From positions 9,545,460-9,609,459 of the forward strand of contig NC_087083.1 of assembly GCF_026151205.1 (NCBI RefSeq): a DNA stretch of 64,000 nt. Reading direction: 5' to 3'. Below are positions 1 through 9,030 of the stretch, in pieces. This stretch comes from Bolinopsis microptera. Taxonomy: Eukaryota; Ctenophora; Tentaculata; Lobata; Bolinopsidae. Under the pieces are notes generated by a model. That model searched no databases, was not told the origin of the DNA, and saw only the letters and a program-made list of their open reading frames with translations. Each line of letters begins with the position of its first letter. Within the stretch, counting starts at the first letter, position 1. The position numbers were made by a program, and so were the translations under genes.

Positions 1-556
1 TGACAAAATGAATTAGGGAAACTACTAGTGACATAAGGAATGAGGGAAACTACTAGTGACAAAAGGAATGAGGGAAACTACTAGTGACATTAGGAGCTAG
101 TGACACTACTAGTGACAAAAGGAATAAGGGACACTACTAGTGACATAAGGAATGAGGGAAACTACTAGTGACATTAGGAACTAGTGACACTACTAGTGAC
201 AAAAGGAATGAGGGAAACTACTAGTGACATTAGGAACTAGTGACACTACTAGTGACATAAGGAATGAGGGAAACTACTAGTGACAAAAGGAATGAGGGAA
301 ACTACTAGTGACAAAAGGAATGAGGGAAACTACTAGTGACAAAATGAATTAGGGAAACTACTAGTGACAAAATGAATGAGGGAAACTACTAGTGACAAAA
401 TGAATTAGGGAAACTACTAGTGACAAAAGGAATGAGGGAAACTACTAGTGACAAAATGAATTAGGGAAACTACTAGTGACAAAATGAATTAGGGAAACTA
501 CTAGTGACAAAATTAATGAGGGAAACTACTAGTGACAAAATGAATGAGGGAAACCT
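1..556. repeat. 28-bp minisatellite array, open at the left window edge
   Basis: About twenty imperfect copies of a roughly 28-bp unit built around ACTACTAGTGAC followed by AAAAGGAATGAGGGAA. Variants read AAAATGAATTAGGGAA, and some units are shortened (ATTAGGAACTAGTGAC). Each unit carries the palindrome ACTAGT. The array ends abruptly near 556, just before the Penelope-like element, and begins outside the window. Confidence 0.95.
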
Positions 557-2200
557 GAGGCAAGACAAGGTTACATGCAATATTCGAGGTACTGGTAGAT
601 TTCGCTGACGAACATTTACCAAACGTCGTAAAATGAGTGCTATCATCATATCGGATTGTCAGATTGGTCTGAGGAGTTCAGGACTTGGCTGAAGGGACTG
701 ATACAGCTTAGTTTTGATTCGGCAGTCTTGAAGAATGCAGACAACTGGTATGAGGTCGTTAACGGTGTACCCACTGGAGGTATCAATTCAGTGGATTGCG
801 GTAACATTGCTTTGTTCTTTGTCCTAAAGAGTCTGGTTTACGACCCGGTTGTTAGACCAGAGGAGCTCAAGAACCTTGATCGGTTTGTGGATGATATTTC
901 GGGCCAAGGTATGTGGAGAGGTTCTATGATTGGTTTTGAAGAATGGGTAGGGTCATTACGCAGTAAGATGGTTGATAACTATGGCTTAGATATTACATAC
1001 GAAGTGAAACCAATCACGGAGTTCACTCAGTTCCTGGACATTCAGTACAAGTTTGTTGGAGGGAGACTCACAACAGATCTGTTTAGGAAACCTACTGACG
1101 CTAACAGGTATCTTGAATTCTCAAGTTTCCATCCACGACATACCTTCCGGAGTATAGTCTTCTCACAGGCACTTCGATACAGAAGGATAATCAATGATGA
1201 CGTCTTGCTGGATGAGAGATTGGCAGAGCTTCAGTTGTTTTTTGAACGGTCTTCATATCCTACTGATATGGTGAGAGAGGTCATCAGTGATGTCAGATCG
1301 ATACCAAGAACTTTACAGTACAAGGCAAAGGATCAGGGTCCCCCTTCTTTCACACCATGGATTGTTACATTCGGTGCGGGCTATGAGGAAACCAAGGAAA
1401 AGGCTAAAGAGGCCAGTAACATCATCTCAAATAGCCGTACATGGAGCAGTGAGAACCCTGAGAGGATCCCTAAACTCCAAGTGGTGACCAGGCGAGCCCC
1501 TAACTTAAAGGACACTTTATTCAAGAGAAAGAAGCTTGCCTTAGGTTCAGAGTCAAGAACAACTGACCCATGCACCAAACCTGGTGAGAAGAAGAAAGGC
1601 AGACCCTGCCAAACTTGTCACCTTGTTAGTGGCAATTCCATGGTCTCCAATAATGGACACTCAGTCAGAACTCAAGGTGGTAACTGTAAGACACGCAACA
1701 TTGTGTACGGCGCGACATGCAAACTTTGTACTGTTAATAACGTATACGTGGGAAAAACAGTCACCAGCCTCAGCCAACGTGTGAATGGTCATCGCAGTAA
1801 ATATTATGAGATTTTAGAGGCGAGTAGTAAGGGGAATGTTGAGAGCCACAGAGATTTTGATGACGAGAATGTTTTAGGGGCACATCTTTTTTCAGTTCAT
1901 AATTTGAGGGAGAGATCTGTTTTCAATGAAAGTTTCCATTTTGATATTTTGTGTTCTACATCCCCAGATAATATTAGAAAGTCAGAACAGTTTTATATTA
2001 ACAAATTGAAGACACTTTATCCGTTTGGCCTGAACAATGTGAATTCAGTTTCTGGAAGCTAATTTTTCATGGTGTCCCGAATTTTATTTTTAAATCGTCC
2101 ATTTTTGTTTATATATGCAGTCTATCAATTTTTGAATTGCGTCTTTTTGATTTTTTGATTTAATGAACTACTGCAGACTCCACATTATTATAGTATATGC
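557..2200 (+). mobile_element. Penelope-like retroelement fragment
   Basis: The element body covers the coding remnant and a short AT-rich 3' trailer. Its left boundary is the edge of the 28-bp array. The right boundary is not visible: no terminal repeat or target duplication could be identified, and 2200 is approximate. Confidence 0.7.
656..2062 (+). CDS. Penelope-like element polyprotein, C-terminal part (RT palm/thumb plus GIY-YIG endonuclease), 5'-truncated
   Basis: This 468-residue frame is the 3' part of a Penelope-like retroelement polyprotein, which copies element RNA by reverse transcription and nicks target DNA. RT palm signs are GVPTGG at about residues 37-42 and the catalytic RFVDD at 76-80. 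They are followed by the family-typical stretch with FLDI, FRKPTDANRYL and SSFHP at 126-160. A basic linker with paired cysteines (CTKPG, PCQTC) leads to the GIY-YIG domain: VYGATC and YVGKT at 350-368, Arg375, His379 and the likely metal-binding Glu447. Full-length relatives are around 800-900 residues. The RT fingers are missing and the frame meets a stop at 629-631, so this copy is dead on arrival or rearranged. In another frame, 580-636 could encode upstream residues, suggesting a frameshift. The start is not a true ATG. GIY-YIG at the C-terminus fits canonical Penelope/Neptune/Poseidon groups. Confidence 0.9.
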   Translation: MSDWSEEFRTWLKGLIQLSFDSAVLKNADNWYEVVNGVPTGGINSVDCGNIALFFVLKSLVYDPVVRPEELKNLDRFVDDISGQGMWRGSMIGFEEWVGSLRSKMVDNYGLDITYEVKPITEFTQFLDIQYKFVGGRLTTDLFRKPTDANRYLEFSSFHPRHTFRSIVFSQALRYRRIINDDVLLDERLAELQLFFERSSYPTDMVREVISDVRSIPRTLQYKAKDQGPPSFTPWIVTFGAGYEETKEKAKEASNIISNSRTWSSENPERIPKLQVVTRRAPNLKDTLFKRKKLALGSESRTTDPCTKPGEKKKGRPCQTCHLVSGNSMVSNNGHSVRTQGGNCKTRNIVYGATCKLCTVNNVYVGKTVTSLSQRVNGHRSKYYEILEASSKGNVESHRDFDDENVLGAHLFSVHNLRERSVFNESFHFDILCSTSPDNIRKSEQFYINKLKTLYPFGLNNVNSVSGS

Positions 2201-2469
2201 CATTAATTTTGTTCCGATTTTAAACTATTCCATTTTTACGAGATGCTAAATTAATTTTTTGAGACTTTACTACATTTTTGATGAGAATTTTTGACATTTT
2301 CAAACTAACCATTGATATTCTCAGATTATGTGACTGATTAAATGCTGAAGATAAAAGAAATATATTCATTTTGCTAAGATTATGTTTGCGTTTCATTGCT
2401 CAACAGCTGTTCGAAGGATCAAATATAAGATTATCGGATTGTCACAGTGATGAATTAAAATCTGAATTA
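2063..2469. other. AT-rich 3' flank of the Penelope-like element
   Basis: AT-rich sequence with no convincing coding exon, ending at the TTTAT duplication of the next element. It may include the 3' trailer of the retroelement. Confidence 0.5.
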
Positions 2470-2474
2470 TTTAT

Positions 2475-2860
2475 CACCCTACGCGCGTGGGGTGGACTCC
2501 TGGGGTGGACTTTTATTCAGCGCGTATTTTGTAGCCTGTTCAACTTGACGTTTTGATTCGTTACTATCTCAATGTCACAGATACACAGAATGTGAGGTGA
2601 TCATCTTAAAGAGAAACGTCTCAGCTTTCACCTGGTGTAAAGTTTATCTTTGTACTCAAAATATAGCTCGCTCAGTGTGCAATAGAAGTTGACAATACAA
2701 TAACCACGTCTGCGACCGGTCGTCAGATACCGGAGTGTTGCACAAAATTGGGTCCCTAAATTAAAATTCTATGACACAGTTACCATGCAGAAATGTCTGG
2801 AGTAACATTTGGTGAAAATTTGAAGGGTCTACTGTAAATATTGCAAAAGTTATTGAAAAC
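2475..2860 (+). repeat. Left inverted repeat of the 4.8-kb segment
   Basis: Nearly identical to the reverse complement of 6893-7277 over its outer ~330 bp, including the shared stretch around GTCTGCGACCGGTCGTCAGA. It diverges gradually inward past the shared CATTTGGTGAAA. Confidence 0.9.
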
Positions 2861-3402
2861 AAACTAGCTTAATCAGAAGTTTTTGGGAAAATTTCAAATT
2901 TTGTACGTAGTGGGGTCTACAGGGGTGGACTCTTGCGGCGCGCATCTGACGGAGTGGCTTTTTCAACAGCCGTCAGTACGGCCAATATCAGAGCACAAAT
3001 TATTGTGAGTAAGACCTTAATGATCAGCTATGAACCCCTCACTAGAGTAGTAACCGTATCTAAAAACAAGGAAATGTTATTCCGTCAAAGCTCAAATTTT
3101 TTACTCTTCTCAGTGCAGTTAGTGTTACTATGAATGTACTAGCTAAGTATCGTTGATCGTAGCTGCATTACACAGTAGAAAGTAACCAAGGAAGACTGCT
3201 GATTAACGAAGCAATTTCAACGTGAACAGTTCCAAAATACATAATCATGGCGACGATAGTTCAACTTGAACCTTTATAGTTTTTACAGTCTAAAATCACA
3301 ATAAAATCACGTGAACTGCAAATCACAAAATCAAATCACTCAAATCTGATAGTCCCGTTACAGTACGCTTTCGTGACAACCTCAACGCTTAAAAAATAAA
3401 TA

Positions 3403-3685
3403 TTATCCAGTCTTGTGACCACCGATGGCCCTAACTCTCCCTTGTCCGCGAGGAGCATCGTTGCGACCATGGGGTTTCAGTTCTTTGTTCTTCCCACTCG
3501 GCTTCGATAGATCGAATTGGCTGGAAGTCAATCTATCAGAAAGACCTTTGTCGATCTCAGGGGCGTGGTAAATTGTGGATGTCGGAGTATAAAGCTTCCT
3601 GAAAAGATTGAGACATTCACTCGGTCTGTTGTAAATATCAAATAGTCCTTGTAGGCAGAGATTTAACTTATGTTGGGTTTGATAA
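3403..3685 (-). CDS. Orphan terminal coding exon, unknown function
   Basis: A 93-codon open stretch on the minus strand, read after a good acceptor (CCTTCTCTAG at 3686-3695) and ending at TAA 3405-3403. It begins YQTQHKLNLCLQ, has a middle part with LFRKLYTP, and ends in a basic Gly/Arg-rich tail (RGQGRVRAIGGHKTG). Codon use looks coding. It needs an upstream exon ending with two extra bases, and the 158-aa gene just upstream does not provide one. It may be an alternative last exon, a remnant, or part of a frame-damaged gene. The family was not recognised. Confidence 0.45.
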
Positions 3686-3853
3686 CTAGAGAAGGCGATT
3701 TGATATTCATTGATAGTATAAGCATATAAGCATAAGTGATAAGTTTATTTACCCTTTTTATGGTACCTCGAGGCTCGATATCTGTATTCAGTAATCATCA
3801 CTCAAAATCTACTTATTAAATTTATTAACTAAACAAGTTAATGTATTACCGTC

Positions 3854-4475
3854 CTAGAGAGGTTTCCTGAGAATTTGAAGTCTCTGTAGGTTGCTGGCAT
3901 GTCTACTAAGCTCTTCGATTGAGGAGTTTTGGACCCCTCGGCGGTCCAAATGATTTATAATGCTGTGGGCATTTTCAACATCTATCGAGGTAAACGCCCT
4001 CGCAGCATAACCTGTAGAGAATGAACATGTCATCAATGTGAAGTTCAATGATAAAAATCAGAGTGGCCGATTTCAACGGGCAGAATTCTAATATCATGGC
4101 CATGGGGAATGGACTATTTTTTGTCGATTTTGCAAACCAAACTGGCAAACGATTGTTGATTTTCGTCACTAGTCTAAAATGAATGCAAACGTTCGGCCGA
4201 ACATTTACATGATTAGAAACTTACCGGTTTCTTTCGTTATTATGTACAGACATGGCCGGGCTTGGGTTCCGCATACGATATCTTCTATCAGATTAAAGTT
4301 GAACCCACACTTTGTACTGCTCGTGGGAGGAGGAAAGCAAACGGAGACCTTTTTCATGAGCATCTCGTGTAGTACCATCATCATGTCGATTCTGATATCA
4401 GCTGCAAAATTCGTCTATTACTAAATGCTAGCTTTTCGAACTTCGTATCTTGGAAATAACAACTTCTATGAAAGA

Positions 4476-4506
<31 letters not shown>

Positions 4507-5101
4507 TACACACACCCACAAACACATACAGACATAGACACACACACACAGAGACACAGACATACAGGCATACAGGCATAAACACAGACACAGACGGACA
4601 CACAGACAGACACACAGACAGACACAGTTACACACAGACAAGGACACACAGACACACACCCACAAACACATACAGACATAGACACACAGACACAGGCATA
4701 AACACAGACACACACAGACACAGACGGACACACAGACAGACACAGTACACACAGACACACACAGACACACACAGACACACACACATAAACACACATAGTT
4801 CACTTCAGTGCACTACATTACAATTACAGACACACGCAGTACAATCAGAGACACACACACGATACAAAGACAGACACAGACACAAACACACAGAGTACAC
4901 TTCAGTACAATCACAGACGCAGGCACAAAGACATATACAAGAAGAGCAGATTGAAGTACCTTCATTTGCAGATGTTGACGCATTGATCTGTGGGATATGT
5001 TCTTCAGTCTGTAACTGATCATCTGCTAGAACTGTCTCATCTGGATCAACCGGAGGAGTATCTTCCGGCAGGAGTCTGAGTGGGTCTATCGGGACAGCCA
5101 T
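3854..5101 (-). CDS. Three-exon gene for a 158-aa protein of unknown function
   Basis: Model: complement of 4960-5101, 4225-4401 and 3854-4011. Each intron starts GT and ends AG, and both introns are phase 1, so the three pieces join without a stop. Splice signals are strong: acceptors TTTTGCAG and TCTCTACAG, donors GTACTT and GTAAGT. The ATG lies in GATCCATGG. The N-terminus is proline-rich and acidic (MAVPIDPLRLLPEDTPPVDP). The middle has MMMVLHEMLMKKVSVCFPPP and CGFNFNLIEDIVCG, and the C-terminus a helical stretch with AHSIINHLDRRG, ending in RKPL. No signal peptide or membrane helix is visible and I do not recognise the family. Intron 1 carries a long CA-rich microsatellite. The TAG stop lies two bases before a donor-like GTAATA site, so a longer isoform using the exon at 3403-3685 would need a frame change. 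The gene lies inside the 4.8-kb inverted-repeat segment, in the same orientation as the ankyrin gene upstream. Confidence 0.65.
4473..4945. repeat. CA-rich compound microsatellite in an intron
   Basis: Starts with pure CA repeats at 4478-4504 and continues as interrupted ACAGACAC, ACACAGACAGAC and related steps. It sits within intron 1 of the 158-aa gene. The long open frames on both strands here (VCVSVCVC or THTHTQ) are repeat artefacts. Confidence 0.95.
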
Positions 5102-5278
5102 GGATCGCTCTCCCTACCTTGTTGAATTAAAGACAAAGGTCAACGACGGATGTCGCATGTTAGTCCTGTAACTAAATGTAATCCAAAATAGTGAATAAAT
5201 AATTTTTACATCTGAACGATTGTATGTCTGAATGGTGATTTTTAATCAATGAACAAAAGTTCAGGATTTTACCTTCTG

Positions 5279-5992
5279 TTAAGCTGTTAGCAATGACTCT
5301 AGCACCCTCTCCCTACAAAACGACCATATCTCGGTCTGAAGCTTTAAACCGTCTTGCCTCAGCAGCCATCTAGCACAGTCGACCTGTCCTGTTAATTGTG
5401 TGATCATCAAGTTACCAAATTTAATCCTTCAATATTCAAATAATTGATTATTAGACAAAACAGAGTTTAGAGCTCGACGTATGCTTCAGGGTTTCACACT
5501 GTGCTGTAATCAAACGCATGACTAAAACCTCTTGCTACTATTACCAATAAACCCATATTGTTAAGGCGGTCGAATGATTTACCTGAGTTGATCGCGTCCA
5601 TGAAAGGGTTAAACTGCGTTCTGTCCAGCTTGTTAATGTCCGTTCCAGCAGCCAGCAGTGCCTCCGCCTCCGTCACTCTCCCTGCTTTGCATGGCCAGTG
5701 AAGCGTAGAGCTCCCCTCTAAGCTCTTTGACGATCCGACGAAGGATCCAGATTCCCTTCTTTTCTTTTGAGATTGCTTCAATTCTTCCTGGAGTATGCGG
5801 ATTACCATTTATATACTTCCATACAGGGCGCGTGAACAATCAGCAATGAATTATCAATTAATCAATCTAGTTTTTGAGTAGAAAGTCCACAGATTGTGAT
5901 ACATTGGATTTGATATTGGAAAAGACATAGCTTACCAAATACCTTTTCATGGGCTTTTTGGAGGACAGGGATGACTTATTCCTGCGTGCCAT
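5279..5992 (-). CDS. Three-exon gene for a 123-aa ankyrin-repeat protein
   Basis: Model: complement of 5936-5992, 5583-5787 and 5279-5388, with intron phases 0 and 1 matching exactly. Donors are GTAAGC and GTAAAT; acceptors are CTCCAG and TTAACAG. The protein starts MARRNKSSLSSKKPMKRYL, continues with a basic coiled segment (EELKQSQKKRRES), then enters one and a half ankyrin repeats. STLHWPCKAGRVTEAEALL matches the TPLHxAAxxGxxxxxxxLL consensus, followed by TDINKLDRTQFNPFMDAI. The second repeat crosses the intron, NSG joined to QVDCARWLLRQ, which is strong evidence for the splice. A short tail ends SLLTA. Ankyrin repeats mediate protein-protein contacts, so a cytoplasmic or nuclear adaptor is likely, but the partner cannot be told. 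An acceptor-like GTTACAG lies 17 bases before the ATG. The gene lies inside the 4.8-kb inverted-repeat segment, about 180 bp upstream of the 158-aa gene. Confidence 0.7.
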
Positions 5993-6009
5993 TACACCAT
6001 AACTATCTG

Positions 6010-6892
6010 CTGTAACAGCAAAAATTAGAATTATGTCGGACATAATTCTAAAAAATTGGAACATCGTAGTTAATCAGTGTGGTGCTAACAACAGAGAGCG
6101 ATTTGAACGGTAGGCAATTTCATAAATTCCATTAACGCGATATAAGGATGATTGGAACAGGCTAAAATCTACTAAGTAGCATTGATAACTGGCTATATCG
6201 CTGCATTAGACGATAAAAGTATTGCTAACTATGGATATTCTAAGTGATCTAGGCAGAGGGGAACCGGCACAGCCAGATTGCGTTGTCTTCAGTGACTAAG
6301 TTTCACGATAGTAAAATTGACCTTATTTATTTTTAAAAAGGATGCACAGTTCAAGCAATAAATCGATCAGCTGCTCATATGATATTTGCATTTAAAGGAG
6401 GGCCCAGTGCAGTGACAAGTAAGTCTGTTAAGGCAACATTTAGTTCTGAGATTAGCTGAGTCTTGACAAAGATAAGTTGAGTTTCGAGAAAGTGCACACG
6501 GATAAAGTTATCAAGTGAAAATGATAAGACTAAGTTAGGGTCCAGTCAACAGAATGGCAGCTGTAACAGAAACAGTTCATTGGATAGGAGAGTAGGGGAT
6601 TATGACGGAGTGAAGTTTATATAGCAGGGCAAACAAAAAACAACTGACAGCACTGAGCAAGTGAACTGGAAAATTGAGGAAGGGAAATAACTGTGGTTGT
6701 CAGCCCTTTCCGTAGCAATCAGGATTTCCCACGAGATCGATCAGGCAATCAGGATTTCCCACGAGACTGCTCCATCCGATGCGCGCACTTTTGTCACGTG
6801 ACGGCCACGTGACGCTCAAATCGTTGTCACGTGGTACAGAAGGGAGGTTCCTAGAGCGTTGATCTCGACAAGAGGGAGTTTCTCACGGTTTA
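6010..6892. other. Inner right part of the 4.8-kb segment, upstream of the ankyrin gene
   Basis: No coding exon recognised. It holds a short direct duplication of CAATCAGGATTTCCCACGAGA (about 6718-6764) and three CACGTG hexamers at about 6796-6833. This is the presumed 5' regulatory side of the ankyrin gene. Confidence 0.5.
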
Positions 6893-7277
6893 TCTTCAAT
6901 AACTATCGCTATTTTTATAGTAGAGAGTTGAAACTTTCACCAAATGTTTCCCTAGACATTTCTGCATGGTAACTGTGTCATAGAATTTTAATTTAGGGAC
7001 CCAATTTTGTGCAACACTCCGGTATCTGACGACCGGTCGCAGACGTGGTTATTGTAGTGTCAACTTCTATTGCACACTGAGCGAGCTATATTTTGAGTAC
7101 AAAGATAAACTTTACACCAGGTGAAAGCTGAGACGTTTCTCTTTAAGATGATCACCTCACATTCTGTGTATCTGTGACATTGAGATAGTAACGAATCAAA
7201 ACGTCAAGTTGAACAGGCTACAAAATACGCGCTGAATAAAAGTCCACCCCAGGAGTCCACCCCACGCACGTAGGGTG
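6893..7277 (-). repeat. Right inverted repeat of the 4.8-kb segment
   Basis: Inverted partner of 2475-2860. The few differences in the outer part are single bases, for example GCACG versus GCGCG near the tip. Confidence 0.9.
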
Positions 7278-8086
7278 TTTATGTTGGGACCAAATAAGGA
7301 CTGTCACAGTAAATAATTTTCATCAAACATGTCTGCATTCGTGTCGGCTTCTTTCCGGCAAAATTTCCGTGTGTTTCAAGTTGAGTTCTGTCGTGTACCT
7401 TGATGTTCTACTTATAGGTTCAGTTTCATTATAGTATATATATTAACTTTAATAATAATAATATTATATATATTAGCTTTAATAAAGGATTTTAAAACAT
7501 TTTGAACAGAGTGAAACCTTTGCAAAAATGTATCAACTGTTTACTGGTATATTATTTGGTACAAAGTAAATTAGTTTACTTTGTAGCTGAACCGCGTGCT
7601 TGTTTGAATTAATGCGTCAAACTAATATAAAGCACTACAAAATGGCAACTTAATAATAATATATAGCTATAGGGCGAGCGCGATTCTTTTAAAGTTTTAA
7701 GATGAGTGAAACCTTGACAACAAGTTATCAATTGGTATCAAAAATTGTCTAAGGTTAAAGACAAGAAAAGTCCTATAATCTCACAGTAGTTAACGCATAA
7801 TCCTAATTTTAGGAAAGCTTGCAGAAAAAAAAATTCATATACGCCTTACACCCGCTGACCTTTATAATTGAGGTATTACATAATACTTACTTACATTAAA
7901 TAAATAAAATGTACTACATGTTGTAAAAACAGGCTCCGGTACATCCTAGCTCATTCCGCTTCAGAAGACATTTGACAAACACACAAAAGGATGATACATC
8001 ACACAAGAAATGGTAGGATGCTACGATGTAAACCCGATATGTACAGCGAGTATAAACGATAAGTGTGTACACACAATATGATACAT

Positions 8087-8120
8087 AAACTTAATTATTG
8101 CACGCGCAATAATTAAGTTT
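8087..8120. repeat. 34-bp perfect palindrome
   Basis: Arms AAACTTAATTATTGC and GCAATAATTAAGTTT surround a four-base ACGC centre. It could extrude as a cruciform. Function unknown. Confidence 0.9.
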
Positions 8121-8749
8121 ACGATCATTGCATCACTTATAAGCTTATAGTTAACAGCTTATAGTTAACAACTATAAGTAATGCAGATATGAGTTACGCT
8201 ACATTATTGCAGATGCGTATGCTTGATCAGCTTTATGCCTAGAGGAATCTGATAAACTATTATATGCAGTACTGATTTTATCGAATGACTCAAATGATAG
8301 TGGCAGCAGCTTCTTAGATCTACGGGATGATTTAGTAACACGCAAGCACGCAGTAAAGATATTTAATATTTAATATTCGTTAATATTAATTTAATGATTG
8401 ATATTTAATATTCGTCTCGAATATTAATTCCGTATTTACTTCAAACCATCAAACGTAAGTTACACAGCAAAATATAAATGTAAAGAAAACAAAACCTTAA
8501 TGGTTAGGCGACAAATAGCAACACCCTACACTAATGCTTTTAAATCGCTGAAGAACAAAGCTCCAAAGCTGCATAGTAGACAAAAGAAAGTTCGTCACAT
8601 ATAATACCACACAATAAGGACTAGACAACAAAAAGGTGGACCCGTATTACAGACACACGTATTACAGACACTCCAATATACAATTACCTACAAGTTAAAC
8701 AGCCACTCCCAGCAGTTGCCAGCCTTGTCTCCGGGTCTTCAGTTTTGTC

Positions 8750-9030
8750 CAGAGAAGTTTTGAGAACTTCAGAACCCTACAAAATAAGCAGCAGACAACA
8801 GCAACAATAAACAACACGTCAGCTGTCACACAGCGAGGGACAATTGAGGCTAAACCTGATTATTGATAAGGCCACAGAATGCAGCAGAAGTTGAGACTCA
8901 AAGCTGCATGCAATATTTGAGGTAGGACTGTCACAGTTTTGAGAAGTTCAGAACGACCGACCCTACAAGATAAGCAGCAGACAACAGCAGACAAGTAACA
9001 GCAGCAACAAACAACAGCTGTCACACAGCA
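8750..9030 (+). repeat. Imperfect direct duplication (~85-bp unit)
   Basis: Both copies contain GAGAA(C/G)TTCAGAAC, the phrase AAGCAGCAGACAACAGCA and end in CAGCTGTCACACAGC. The second copy has small insertions. Confidence 0.75.

Larger units (their letters stand above)
2475..7277. mobile_element. 4.8-kb segment bounded by ~385-bp terminal inverted repeats and a 5-bp duplication
   Basis: The left end begins CACCCTACGCGCGTGGGGTGG and the right end is its inverted copy, ending CGTAGGGTG at 7277. Similarity runs inward to about 2860 and 6893. The outer ends are flanked by TTTAT at 2470-2474 and again at 7278-7282, which looks like a target-site duplication. An extra subterminal motif, GGGTCTACAGGGGTGGACTC, lies near 2913, a degenerate copy of the terminal GGTGGACTCC motif. 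No transposase was found inside. Instead there are two apparently intact intron-containing genes on the minus strand. Either this is a non-autonomous foldback-type or composite DNA transposon that has captured genes, or two copies of a shorter repeat happen to lie head to head. The matching 5-bp flanks favour the first reading. Confidence 0.6.

Noticed and set aside
4381-4803. Long Cys/Val-rich open frames on both strands
   Set aside because: They are translations of a CA-rich microsatellite inside an intron.
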